64,000 nucleotides of DNA. Source: Lachnotalea sp. AF33-28 (GTDB lineage: Bacteria; Bacillota; Clostridia; Lachnospirales; Lachnospiraceae). Below, piece by piece: positions 53,318 through 62,378 of this stretch. The notes under the pieces were generated by a model. It had not been told where the DNA came from. It searched no databases and saw only the letters and a list, made by a program, of their open reading frames with translations. The translations under genes and the position numbers were made by a program. Each line of letters opens with the position of its first letter. Position 1 is the stretch's first letter. The stretch is taken from positions 124,001-188,000 of the forward strand of contig NZ_QUEE01000009.1 in the NCBI RefSeq assembly GCF_003477885.1, given 5' to 3'.

Positions 53318-54724
53318 TTAATACGCGTTCTTGTTTATAAATCCTTTGAATACGGTTAAAAACAGGATTTTAAAGTCAAACCCGATAGACCAGTTCTCAA
53401 TGTAATACAGATCATGCTCAATCCGTTTCTTGATGGAGGTATCGCCCCGGTAACCGTTTACCTGAGCCCAGCCGGTCATGCCCGGCCTCACCTGATGCTT
53501 GATCATATAACGGGGAATGTCTTCTTTGAAGCGCTCAACAAAAAACGGGCGCTCCGGCCTGGGACCGACCAGGCTCATATCTCCTTTCAGCACGTTCCAC
53601 AGCTGCGGCAGCTCATCTATGCTGGTTTTGCGTATGAACTTTCCGACCGGTGTCACGCGGGGATCTCCCGGAGTTGTCCATTTCTTTTGTTCTGCGGAAG
53701 GCTGCTGCACTTCCATAGAACGGAATTTGTACATATTAAAAGTCTTATTGTGCCGCCCCACCCTCTCCTGGCTGTAGATGACAGGTCCGGGAGATGTCAG
53801 CTTAATCAGCAAAGCTACAAGCAGCATCAGCGGTGAAAATAGTATGGTGGCTATGAAGCCGACAACAATATCCATGGCCCGTTTCAAAAACGCATTAAAG
53901 GAATCTGTAAGCGGAACATACCGGATATGGATCACCGGCAGTCCGAGCAGATCTTCCGTGTACGGTTTGGTAGGGATGATGTTGTTGTAGTCAGGAATGA
54001 ATTTGGTATGCACACCGGACTTTTCACAAAGCGCGACGATTCTTTCCAGTTTGTCGTATTCATTTATGCTAAGGGTAATCGCGATCTCATCCAGCCGGTT
54101 AAGCTGCAATATATAATCCAGGTTGTCAATGTTGCCGATTACCTTGATCCCTCTGTATTCGGTGCCCCTCTCCGCATGGTTGTCCAGTATGCCGCGGATG
54201 TTATAACCCCATTCGGGATTGGACTTTACTCTGTCTATATACCCCTGGGCAGCCCGGCTGTAGCCCACCAGAAGTATATGCTTCTGATTGTATCCCTTCA
54301 TGCGGAAGGAACGCAGGACAATCCTTAAAACATTGCGGTATGCCACTTCAAAGATATAGCTGAAAATCGAAAAGTACAGCACCAGAGGTCTCGAGAAATC
54401 CAGTCCGGCATCCTTACCCAGATACAGGGCAGTAGAAAAGAGCAGGGCACCAACCAGAATGGCCTTCAGCAGATTCGCTGCTTCCAGGCGCCTGCCCTGC
54501 ACTCGCTTAGGCGTATATAAATGAAAGATCCAGAATATGATAAGATAAGCCGGAACCAATGCCAGAAGCACCGAAAAATACTGCCCCCTGCTGAAAGCCG
54601 GCTCTCCATGGGGTATCGGGCTGGAAAACACAAAATAATACGCAAGCAAATATGCCACAATTAAAACGATGGCATCAATAACCACATGAAGCTGATTCAG
54701 ACGTCTCTGATTATCTTTTATCAC
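53318..54724 (-). CDS. Polyprenyl glycosyl-1-phosphate transferase (WbaP-like)
   Basis: 468 aa. Four or five N-terminal membrane helices, a CoA-binding-like middle domain (HILLVGYSRAAQGYIDRV), then the bacterial sugar transferase domain: KRAMDIVVGF, YKFRSM, KTSIDELPQLWNVLKGDMSLVGPRPERPFF, VRPGMTGWAQVNGY. It loads the first sugar phosphate onto undecaprenyl phosphate to start a surface polysaccharide. The start is GTG at 54724 after AGGTGAAGAA. Confidence 0.95.
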   Translation of the reverse strand: MIKDNQRRLNQLHVVIDAIVLIVAYLLAYYFVFSSPIPHGEPAFSRGQYFSVLLALVPAYLIIFWIFHLYTPKRVQGRRLEAANLLKAILVGALLFSTALYLGKDAGLDFSRPLVLYFSIFSYIFEVAYRNVLRIVLRSFRMKGYNQKHILLVGYSRAAQGYIDRVKSNPEWGYNIRGILDNHAERGTEYRGIKVIGNIDNLDYILQLNRLDEIAITLSINEYDKLERIVALCEKSGVHTKFIPDYNNIIPTKPYTEDLLGLPVIHIRYVPLTDSFNAFLKRAMDIVVGFIATILFSPLMLLVALLIKLTSPGPVIYSQERVGRHNKTFNMYKFRSMEVQQPSAEQKKWTTPGDPRVTPVGKFIRKTSIDELPQLWNVLKGDMSLVGPRPERPFFVERFKEDIPRYMIKHQVRPGMTGWAQVNGYRGDTSIKKRIEHDLYYIENWSIGFDFKILFLTVFKGFINKNAY

Positions 54725-54830
54725 TCTTCTTCACCTACTGTAATCTGTGCCGCTCTTCCAACACCGCTTCTTGGCACTTCTGTTTTATAATACAGCATGA
54801 AGGTGTAAAGGGCAACATCAAAATATGGGT

Positions 54831-55838
54831 CTATTTTCTTAAATCTTTCTTAACTGGCGACGCCTTATAACGCCTGCGGGAAGCGTACTCCGCCGCATAA
54901 ATAAACATGTTGGCGATCAGCTCACCCTCAATCCGGATGTAATTCCATATATTTTTAAAACAAAACGGCACCTTGCGGCAGCTGGAAACTGTCTTAAAAC
55001 CTTCGGCCAGCCCCTCTCTATATTCTTTGCCGAAACCGATTTTTTTAAAAAAACTGCACTTAATCAAATATCCCGCAAGAAGGAACGGGGAATTAACGAT
55101 GAGCTGCAGAAGCGGCATATTTTTATAATTCAGATAGATGCTGTTGCGTGCAGCCAGTTTTACTTTAAATGCATTATATCTGGAACCGCTGGTTCCGCTC
55201 CCCACATGGTAAACATAAGCGTCCGGGCAGTAAACATTGCGATAGCCGAAGATCCTGGCCCGGTATCCTATATCGGTATCCTCCAGGTAAGCGAAATGCT
55301 TCTCATCAAAATCCCCGATCACCCGAAATACCTCCCTGCGGTAAATGGACGCGCCGCCGCAGGCCGCGAATATATTTTTCTGCTTTGTATAGCCGGAGGA
55401 AGGCTGACCAACACCGCGCTGTGACGCCCATCCGATAATATTATACAAATCCCCCGCATCATCAATGAGCTCCGGATGATACATCTGAATCATCTTGCTG
55501 CTCACTGAAAAAATCCTGTCCGAGCTCTCAATCGTCTTAAGCAGCGCTTCCACATAATGCTCGTCCACACGGGTATCATTATTGAGCAAAATCACATACG
55601 GCGTATCTGCCGCCTGTATTCCAACGTTCACGGCCTTGCTGAACCCATAGTTCTTATTCAGGTAGATCGCCCTGATTTCGGGATATTTCTCATCAAGCAG
55701 CTCCCTGCTGCCGTCCGTAGATGCGTTATCCACCACCAGTATCTCAAAATCCCGGCAGCTCTGCCCCTTCAGTGACTCAAGGCAGGGTTCCATAAAGTGG
55801 GCGCCGTTATAGTTGGCAATTATAACCGTTACTTTCAT
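54831..55838 (-). CDS. GT2 glycosyltransferase (rhamnosyltransferase-like)
   Basis: 335-aa GT-A enzyme. VTVIIANYNGAHFMEPCLESL, DNASTDGS, the DxD-type motif in YVILLNNDTRVDE, and FAYLEDTDIGYRARI as the catalytic ED region. The C-terminus has a hydrophobic membrane-association segment. Resembles WbbL-type rhamnosyltransferases. It probably adds a sugar on the lipid carrier in the cytoplasm. There are gaps of 106 bp on both sides within the operon. Confidence 0.9.
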   Translation of the reverse strand: MKVTVIIANYNGAHFMEPCLESLKGQSCRDFEILVVDNASTDGSRELLDEKYPEIRAIYLNKNYGFSKAVNVGIQAADTPYVILLNNDTRVDEHYVEALLKTIESSDRIFSVSSKMIQMYHPELIDDAGDLYNIIGWASQRGVGQPSSGYTKQKNIFAACGGASIYRREVFRVIGDFDEKHFAYLEDTDIGYRARIFGYRNVYCPDAYVYHVGSGTSGSRYNAFKVKLAARNSIYLNYKNMPLLQLIVNSPFLLAGYLIKCSFFKKIGFGKEYREGLAEGFKTVSSCRKVPFCFKNIWNYIRIEGELIANMFIYAAEYASRRRYKASPVKKDLRK

Positions 55839-55944
55839 TTTAGTTCAACCTTCCGCTCCTGCAGCCATAACCTCTGCGTGAGCTGTTACTCTATTATAAT
55901 CATTTTTCCCTATTTCTGCAAGTTTAACTGCTTTCTGCCTGCCG

Positions 55945-57774
55945 TCAGAACTCCACAGGCATCCAGTAAGGATTGCGGAACGTAAAATCATTGCGGTCCA
56001 GAGTCAGGTTCACATTGTAGTAGGGATCGCCCTTCTCGAGGATTTCACCCCAGCGGTCCCGGAAAAACCGCATTTCTCTATGAAAGCGCTCCAGCTTCTC
56101 CGGCGTATTCTCTAATCCCCGGGACTTGGACTCGTAGTGATATGCCTGGGCATTGGCATCGTATATGACAAGATAGCCCAGCGCCCTGACCTTCAGACAG
56201 AAATCCACATCGTTAAACGCTACCGCAAGCTCCGTAGTCATGCCGCCGGCCTCTTCATAGACCGATTTTTTAACCAGCAGGCAGGCGGCCGTGACGGCGC
56301 TCATCTCCTGAGTGCACATGGCCTTGGCCATATAGCCGTATTCCTCTCTGGGCAGCCCCACAAATGCATGGCCCGCGACGCCTCCGAGACCGACCACCAC
56401 TCCGGCGTGCTGCACGGTGTCATCGCCGTAGAAAAGTTTAGCGCCCACGATGCCCACGCCTTCCTGCATGCAAAATCCCAGCATATCTTCCAGACAGCCG
56501 CCGCTTAGCATCTCGATATCATTGTTTAATAACAGAAGATATTCGCCCTTTGCAAAACCTGCGCCAAAATTATTGATAGCGGAATAATTAAAACCTTCCT
56601 TCCAGGTCACCACCCGGAAATTGTCCATACGGGACTCCTGCTCTTTATAATAGGCAAAGGTCTCTTTCTTTGTGCTGTTGTTTTCCACCACGATGATTTC
56701 ATAATTGCTGTAAGCATTTTGGGCGGTCAGCGTGCGGATGCACAGGTCCAGATCCTGTACGTGATCCTTGTTGGGTATGATGACTGATATGAGCGGATCA
56801 TAGGGACGCTGAAAGACAGTGCGGTACATTCCGTACTTAATCCCGTGCTCCACCTTCGCATGCACTCCCATGCGGCGGTAATGAGCTTCCACCGCTCTTA
56901 AGCCGGCTTCAAAGGCGTATTTCTTGCTCTCCGGATTTTCGGAAGTTGAATTCCTGTGAGCGCGCCAGTGGTACAGGATCTTTGGAATATGCCGTATCTT
57001 TCGGGCCTGCTCCACGCATCGGAATATAAAATCATAGTCCTGGGCTCCGTCGTATTCCGTACGAAAGCCGCCTGCCGCATCCAATACGCGCCGGCTCACC
57101 ACAAAAAGGTGGCAGATATAATTCATGGTCCTAAGCAGATACAGGTTGAAATCCGGCTTAAAATGCGGATCAAACTGCTTTTTGCCTTTCATATCCACCT
57201 TATCTTCATCGCTGTAGAGCACATCCGTGTCGCGGTCTGCGTTGATGGCCTTCACACACTCATACAGAGCATCGGGGGAGATCAGGTCGTCGTGGTCCAG
57301 CAGCGCGATATAACTGCCCTCTGCCATGGCAAGAGCTTCGTTTGTGTTGCCGGCGATTCCCTGATTTTCCTCCAGCCTAAGGTAGCGGATTCTGGAATCT
57401 GCCGCTGCCATCTGCTGCACAATCTCTGCTGTTTCACCCGCTGTAGGGCTGCCGTCCGCCAGGCATAATTCAAAATGGCCGTAGGTCTGTTTCTGTACGG
57501 ATTCTATCATCTCGCGGGCGAACTGTACGGGTGTCTCATACATCGGAACCACAACACTGATAAGCGGCTCATAATCAAACTTATGGCCGCGCTGCTTTTC
57601 CAGATCCTTCGCAGTGGGCAGAGCCCCCTTCTGCCATTGGCGGTAGCTGACCTCCTCCAGGCGAAAGAACTTGAGATATATTTTTTTCACACATTTATTC
57701 AAGCCGTTCTTTCTGCAGTAAGCGATGGTCTTCGCTATCAGATTTTTCGGCTTGCGCTCTTCCTGTATTTCCAT
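55945..57774 (-). CDS. Two-domain GT2 glycosyltransferase
   Basis: 609 aa with two GT-A modules. First (about 70-295): ISVVVPMYETP, YIALLDHDDLISPDALYE, DGAQDYDFIFRC, HIPKILYHWR. Second (about 335-560): ISVIIPNKDHVQDLDLCI, YLLLLNNDIEM, AFNDVDFCLKVRALGY. This tandem layout is typical of rhamnan or other repeating surface polysaccharide synthesis. It shares strong similarity with the next gene upstream. GAGGGA precedes the ATG. Confidence 0.92.
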   Translation of the reverse strand: MEIQEERKPKNLIAKTIAYCRKNGLNKCVKKIYLKFFRLEEVSYRQWQKGALPTAKDLEKQRGHKFDYEPLISVVVPMYETPVQFAREMIESVQKQTYGHFELCLADGSPTAGETAEIVQQMAAADSRIRYLRLEENQGIAGNTNEALAMAEGSYIALLDHDDLISPDALYECVKAINADRDTDVLYSDEDKVDMKGKKQFDPHFKPDFNLYLLRTMNYICHLFVVSRRVLDAAGGFRTEYDGAQDYDFIFRCVEQARKIRHIPKILYHWRAHRNSTSENPESKKYAFEAGLRAVEAHYRRMGVHAKVEHGIKYGMYRTVFQRPYDPLISVIIPNKDHVQDLDLCIRTLTAQNAYSNYEIIVVENNSTKKETFAYYKEQESRMDNFRVVTWKEGFNYSAINNFGAGFAKGEYLLLLNNDIEMLSGGCLEDMLGFCMQEGVGIVGAKLFYGDDTVQHAGVVVGLGGVAGHAFVGLPREEYGYMAKAMCTQEMSAVTAACLLVKKSVYEEAGGMTTELAVAFNDVDFCLKVRALGYLVIYDANAQAYHYESKSRGLENTPEKLERFHREMRFFRDRWGEILEKGDPYYNVNLTLDRNDFTFRNPYWMPVEF

Positions 57775-57853
57775 AATTCCCTCATACCGCCGCCGGGCAC
57801 GTACAAATATGAAGTGCCAGCCAGCAGCAGTCTGTGTCTATAGTCGCCAAATG

Positions 57854-59968
57854 TCAAACATCCTCCATATTAATCGAGAAATCCGGCGCTGTCAATGTTA
57901 AATTGGGATTGTAGCAGGGATCGCCCTTCTCAAGGTACTCTTGATAACGGCCCAGGAGTCTTTTTTTCTCCTCGGTAAACCGCTTCTGTTTCTCCGGATT
58001 ATCCTCATATCCCCTGGTTTTGGACTCGTCATGATAAAGCTCTGCAAAGGGGGTAAATACCACCAGCAGGCCCATCCCGCGCACCCGCAGGCAGAAATCC
58101 ACGTCATTATAGGCTACCGCAAAGGCCTCATCCATCCCTCCCGCGCTTTCATAGACACTTTTCTTCACCATCATGCAGGCGGCTGTGACCGCGCTATAAT
58201 CCTGCTGTACCACCGCTCTGGCGAAACGCCCCGGCTCGGATCTGTCCATCCCGCAGAATACATGTCCGCATACGCCGGCCAGCTTCATCACAACGCCGGC
58301 GTGCTGAATGGTATCATCCGGATAATAGAGTTTGGCTCCCACAATGCCTACATCCGGCCTCTGACAGGTTCCGAGCAGTTCCTCCATCCAGTCAGGCGTA
58401 ATCACTCTGGTATCGTTGTTTAACAGAAGCAGAAATTCTCCCTGCGCCAGGGAAGCTCCGAAATTGTTTATGGCGGGATAGTTAAAATCACGCTCCCACA
58501 CGGCAACCCTGATCCGCGGATCCAGCTTAAGCTCCTCATACAGACTGAAAATTTCCGTTCCCGTGCTGTTGTTTTCAATGATTATGATTTCATAATTCCC
58601 ATATGTGGACTTCTCTCTGATGGAATCCACACAGGCTTTCAGCGTATCCGGCTGGTCTTTGTTGGGTATCAGAATGGAGATTTTAGGTTTTCCGGTTACC
58701 CGGTACTTCACGCGGTAATAGCCGAGATGGTCCCCGATCAGGGATACATCTGCGTTAAGCCCCATCCTCTTTAGATGCGCCTCCAGCGCAAGCTTTCCGG
58801 AGGTGTAACAGTACATCTTGCTCTCCGGATTTTCTGAGGTGGAAAACTGATGGGTCCTCCAGTGATACAGGATCCGGGGAATGTGGCATATCTTACGCGC
58901 CCGTTCCGAACAGCGCAGTATCAGGTCATAATCCTGAGCGCCGTCATAATCCGGCAGAAAGCCTCCCAATTCATCCAGCAGTTCTTTTCTGGCAACAAAA
59001 AAATGACAGATATAATTATTGGAACGAAGCAGGTCCAGGTTAAAATCGGGCTTTAAATGGGCGTCAAAATACACGCGCAGATCCATGGATACCTTATCCT
59101 CATCGCTGTAGAGCATGTCGGTGTCGGGATCCTCGTTCAGAGCTTTCACCACTTCATAAAGCGCGTGTTTTTCCAGTATATCGTCATGATCCAAAAGCCC
59201 CACATATTCTCCTGTGGCCAGCTCCAAAGCGGCATTGCTGTTGCCCGCGATCCCCAGATTCTCATCCAAAATCTGATACCGGATTCTGGAATCCTCATCC
59301 GCCGCCTGGCGCAGCACGGGCTCCATGCTGCCCTCGCCGTCCGCCAGACAAAGCTGCCAGTTCTGATAGGACTGCTGCCGCACGGATGCAATCATCTGTT
59401 TGAGAAATTCTCTGGGAGGCTTATATACCGGCACCACAATGCTGATCAGCGGCTGCCAGGAAAGGGCGGCCGGCTCACACTCCCCGTGCTTTTCCAGCCA
59501 TCTGGCATACCGGTTTTCTTCTGTCTCATAGCGGTTTCTCCACTGTTTTTTCAGTTCGACCGGCCCTCTTTTAAGAAGCGTCCGAATATCGTCGGCCGCC
59601 ATGGCAGGGGTTGTGAGACGGATCATCTTTTTAAAATTCACATAACGCCGGCTCTGTTCTCTGATCAGCTCTTTAGGTAAGATGGAAAGCCTTTTCTCTT
59701 TTTGCCCGTCGCTGATATGAAGGCAGTATCTCTCTTCCAAATTGCAGTCAAATTTCACATCAAATCCGCAGTCTCTCTGCCTCTCGTCTCCCAGCGCGCT
59801 TCTGCTGGCATCCGGCCGGTCAAGCCTGCGAAAGCTGAACTTCATCTCCTCACCATGGCGTTCAGTCACCCGGTATTCCGGCAGTGTCCCCGTATCCGAT
59901 ACAGCCCAGCCGGTTAAATGAACCGTACAGCCAAATATTTCTGATTTATCTATATAGTATGAAAGCAT
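57854..59968 (-). CDS. Two-domain GT2 glycosyltransferase with N-terminal beta domain
   Basis: 704 aa. Residues 1-95 form a beta-rich domain (IFGCTVHLTGWAVSDTG) of the kind seen at the start of the next gene upstream. Then two GT2 modules (about 172-400 and 430-660) with YVGLLDHDDILEKHALYE, DGAQDYDLILRC, FLLLLNNDTRVI and AYNDVDFCLRVRGMG. It is a paralogue of the 55945-57774 product, probably by duplication, with different acceptor specificity. AGAGG precedes the ATG. Confidence 0.92.
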   Translation of the reverse strand: MLSYYIDKSEIFGCTVHLTGWAVSDTGTLPEYRVTERHGEEMKFSFRRLDRPDASRSALGDERQRDCGFDVKFDCNLEERYCLHISDGQKEKRLSILPKELIREQSRRYVNFKKMIRLTTPAMAADDIRTLLKRGPVELKKQWRNRYETEENRYARWLEKHGECEPAALSWQPLISIVVPVYKPPREFLKQMIASVRQQSYQNWQLCLADGEGSMEPVLRQAADEDSRIRYQILDENLGIAGNSNAALELATGEYVGLLDHDDILEKHALYEVVKALNEDPDTDMLYSDEDKVSMDLRVYFDAHLKPDFNLDLLRSNNYICHFFVARKELLDELGGFLPDYDGAQDYDLILRCSERARKICHIPRILYHWRTHQFSTSENPESKMYCYTSGKLALEAHLKRMGLNADVSLIGDHLGYYRVKYRVTGKPKISILIPNKDQPDTLKACVDSIREKSTYGNYEIIIIENNSTGTEIFSLYEELKLDPRIRVAVWERDFNYPAINNFGASLAQGEFLLLLNNDTRVITPDWMEELLGTCQRPDVGIVGAKLYYPDDTIQHAGVVMKLAGVCGHVFCGMDRSEPGRFARAVVQQDYSAVTAACMMVKKSVYESAGGMDEAFAVAYNDVDFCLRVRGMGLLVVFTPFAELYHDESKTRGYEDNPEKQKRFTEEKKRLLGRYQEYLEKGDPCYNPNLTLTAPDFSINMEDV

Positions 59969-60008
59969 ATTATTTTCCTCTGTTTTCCGGTCCGGCCGGG
60001 GCCTGTCC

Positions 60009-61634
60009 TTATTTTACGAAGCCCGCGGCGAGCTCCTTATGTCCGTCCTGCAGGTATACGCGGGCAAAGGGCGTGGTTACGATCCAGAGGCCGGCAGCCC
60101 TCACCTTTCTGCAGTACTCTTCCAGATCATCCCCGGGTTCTCCGACCCGCTTTATTGCAGCACCGGATACGGCATAACAGACAGGCGATACCTGATCCAC
60201 ATCCCGGTACCAGTCGGTATTGCCCCATTCATCCGCAGTATGCACGAAAACGCCCCGATACAGCGTTTTTATCTCTCCCTCCGTCCATATATCTCCCATA
60301 GACACAATGCTGTCGGAAGCATCCAGTACCGCCGGCATCACCATGCCCACATCCGGCTGGGATGTCCAGGAGAGTAGCTCGTTTTTGGATTCGCTGTCCA
60401 GATTGATACCTGGCTGCACATATACGGTTCCGTCGGCCTTTGCGCTGTCCCATTTAATGCGTATGAGGTAGCTTACCCGGTCTTCGAAATACGCCCGTCC
60501 ATTTCTGCCGGTCCTGTCCAGGTGAGATTGTATCGCCCGGATCTGAGCATCCAGCGCATAGGGTTTTGTCCCTATATCCCTGGCCGTGGAACTCTCCGCC
60601 ACTCTCCAATGATATAGTATTTGGGGAATATGGTATATTTTATCCGTTATCTCAGATACCCGCAGAAATAAGTCCCAATCCTGAGCACCGTCCATGGCCG
60701 GGTTCCATCCGCCTGCCTTTTTTATGATGCTGGTCCGTATGACGGAAAAATGGGTGATGTAATTGGCTGAATACATGGTATGAAGCGACCAGTCAGGCTT
60801 ATACAGCGGATTGTAAAACCGCATGGTATCGGAGTCAGTCAGATCGCTGTCACTGTATATGAAATCCAGGCTCTTATCGTTATTTAACGCCCTGACCGTT
60901 TCATAAAGGGCATCAGGATCCAGCAGATCGTCATGATCCAGCATGGCGATGAACTCTCCTTTGGCCATCTGGAAGGCCTCGTTGGTGTTGCCGGATATTC
61001 CTTTGTTTTCTTCCAGAACTTTTATGCGGATGCGCGGATCAGGATAATAGAGCCGGATGATGCGCGCCGCCTCGGATTCCTCACCAGACGCGCTGCCGTC
61101 GGCTATACACAGTTCGAATCGGCGATAGGTCTGCTCCAAAACGGATTCAATCATCTCTCTTAGATGGATTTTATCAGTCCTGTAGGCGGGCACTATAACG
61201 CTGATCAGAGGCTGATACATGAATATCGGCCTCACCGGAGCGGAGGGAGGAACAGGAATCGCGGCATCTTTGTGCAGGAAACGCCTGATGGTCTCTTTCA
61301 TGCCTTTCGGCAGTATGGTTCCGGTATCCTGGATTTCTGTCAGATTGATTTTGATGATTTTTCGTGAAAGGCCCGACCGGATGCGCAGATCATAGGAGCG
61401 GAAGGTGTTCGCGGAAAACGTGATGCGGAAACCGTAGAGGTCTGCGGATGTGCCGGGAAAAAAGGCTGTAACGATGTCGGGACGGGGAATTCGGACAATC
61501 TGCGCTTCTGTAAGCGGGGTTTTTCCCACGTAAACTTGGAGATGAACTTTGGATTCGGCATTAGCGCCGATAGCCCATCCCTTGATTATAACTCTGCCAT
61601 ATTTATATCTGGCTCCTTCGATGTGATATCGCAT
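60009..61634 (-). CDS. GT2 glycosyltransferase with N-terminal beta domain
   Basis: 541 aa. N-terminal beta domain (about 1-100, RVIIKGWAIGANAESKVHLQ), then one clear GT2 module (about 140-370): ISVIVPAYRTDKIH, FIAMLDHDDLLDPDALYE, DGAQDWDLFLRV, HIPQILYHWRV. The remaining region aligns in style with a second GT2 module but lacks its DxD and ED motifs (DVGMVMPAVLD, DDLEEYCRKVRAAG), so it may be inactive. First gene of the glycopolymer operon. Confidence 0.88.
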   Translation of the reverse strand: MRYHIEGARYKYGRVIIKGWAIGANAESKVHLQVYVGKTPLTEAQIVRIPRPDIVTAFFPGTSADLYGFRITFSANTFRSYDLRIRSGLSRKIIKINLTEIQDTGTILPKGMKETIRRFLHKDAAIPVPPSAPVRPIFMYQPLISVIVPAYRTDKIHLREMIESVLEQTYRRFELCIADGSASGEESEAARIIRLYYPDPRIRIKVLEENKGISGNTNEAFQMAKGEFIAMLDHDDLLDPDALYETVRALNNDKSLDFIYSDSDLTDSDTMRFYNPLYKPDWSLHTMYSANYITHFSVIRTSIIKKAGGWNPAMDGAQDWDLFLRVSEITDKIYHIPQILYHWRVAESSTARDIGTKPYALDAQIRAIQSHLDRTGRNGRAYFEDRVSYLIRIKWDSAKADGTVYVQPGINLDSESKNELLSWTSQPDVGMVMPAVLDASDSIVSMGDIWTEGEIKTLYRGVFVHTADEWGNTDWYRDVDQVSPVCYAVSGAAIKRVGEPGDDLEEYCRKVRAAGLWIVTTPFARVYLQDGHKELAAGFVK

Positions 61635-61709
61635 AATCGGAATCTTCCTGTGTCGGGTTTTTTGTACGGGCCTTACCTTATGGAAATGTGAAAGGTCAAA
61701 GGCCTGACA

Positions 61710-61872
61710 TTGTCTGCTTCACAGACGGAAATCAGCTCTGGTATAATGTCTGTCGACATTATGCTTTGTCAGCACACTGACATGCCCCTCCGGGGGATGC
61801 ACATGATTTCCTGGGGAAATTGTCTGCTTCGCAGACGGAAATCAGCGCTGGTATAATGTCTGTCGACATTAT
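61710..61872. repeat. Two 53-bp direct repeats with nested hairpins
   Basis: Copies at 61710-61762 and 61820-61872 (110 bp apart) differ at 2 positions. Each has a GTCTGC-TTC-GCAGAC hairpin and a TATAATGTC-TGTC-GACATTATA palindrome that includes a -10-like TATAAT (on both strands in copy 2). They lie upstream of the glycopolymer operon start at 61634 and could be its promoter/operator. Confidence 0.75.
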
Positions 61873-61926
61873 ACCACATCCCCCCAGAGATTCCTATATT
61901 TATTTTTTATGGGAGCTGCCTCAAGA

Positions 61927-61990
61927 TTTATTTGGTTACTGATCACGGCTGCCTATAACGCAGCACATGTCTGGGCAGTAACTTTATTTG
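61927..61990. mobile_element. 48-bp miniature of the palindromic element with 8-bp duplication
   Basis: Element 61935-61982 starts GTTACTGATCACGGCTGCC and ends GGGCAGTAAC. It is flanked by perfect 8-bp direct repeats TTTATTTG at 61927-61934 and 61983-61990. The interior GCAGCACATGTC equals the arm of element A. This is the clearest evidence that the family moves or moved by transposition. Confidence 0.85.
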
Positions 61991-61994
61991 GAGT

Positions 61995-62210
61995 TTATGT
62001 GTTTTTTACATATACGTTTATTTCCTGGCCGCCTTGGAAACACAACCACCATTTGCTGTACATTTCCGAAGGGGTTCCCTTTTCTATGTCGGTTCCGCTT
62101 ACCGTGTCTCTAAGGGCGATCTTTACTATCGGCGATCGTTCCACTAACTCATGTAACAGCGTGCTGCTGATCAGCTGTCCGTTAAACCTAATACAGTCGC
62201 ATACTTCCAC
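61995..62210 (-). CDS. Small protein of 71 aa, unknown function
   Basis: GTG at 62210 follows AAGGAGG at 8-10 nt; a longer frame upstream includes the ribosome site itself and is rejected. The product starts MEVCDCIRFNGQLIS and contains LLHELVERSPIVKIALRDTV and WWLCFQGGQEINVYV. Three Cys and paired Trp; no membrane helix or signal. It lies just beyond the terminator-like hairpin at 62249-62279 and just before the 48-bp miniature element. No family recognised. Confidence 0.55.
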   Translation of the reverse strand: MEVCDCIRFNGQLISSTLLHELVERSPIVKIALRDTVSGTDIEKGTPSEMYSKWWLCFQGGQEINVYVKNT

Positions 62211-62248
62211 TGCCTGCTCCCTCCTTCTATAATAATAGAAACGCAAAA

Positions 62249-62280
62249 AGTCCTTAATTATTACATATAATTAAGAACTT
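62249..62280 (-). terminator. Terminator of phosphohexomutase gene
   Basis: AGTTCTTAATTA/TAATTAAGGACT on -, paired fully when G-U is allowed, followed by TTTTT. The + strand version has a C-A mismatch, so the hairpin favours - strand transcripts. Confidence 0.65.
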
Positions 62281-62378
62281 TTTTCTTTCGTACGCACATT
62301 TTTTTATCTGTTCAGCCAGGTTCAGCCAAAATTTCTGTATTCTTCAGAACGGTTCCGGCATACGCTTTACAGCTTTTT

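Noticed and set aside
61909..62232. 107-codon + strand frame over the 48-bp miniature element
   Set aside because: It overlaps the element and the better supported - strand 71-aa gene, and has no ribosome site.
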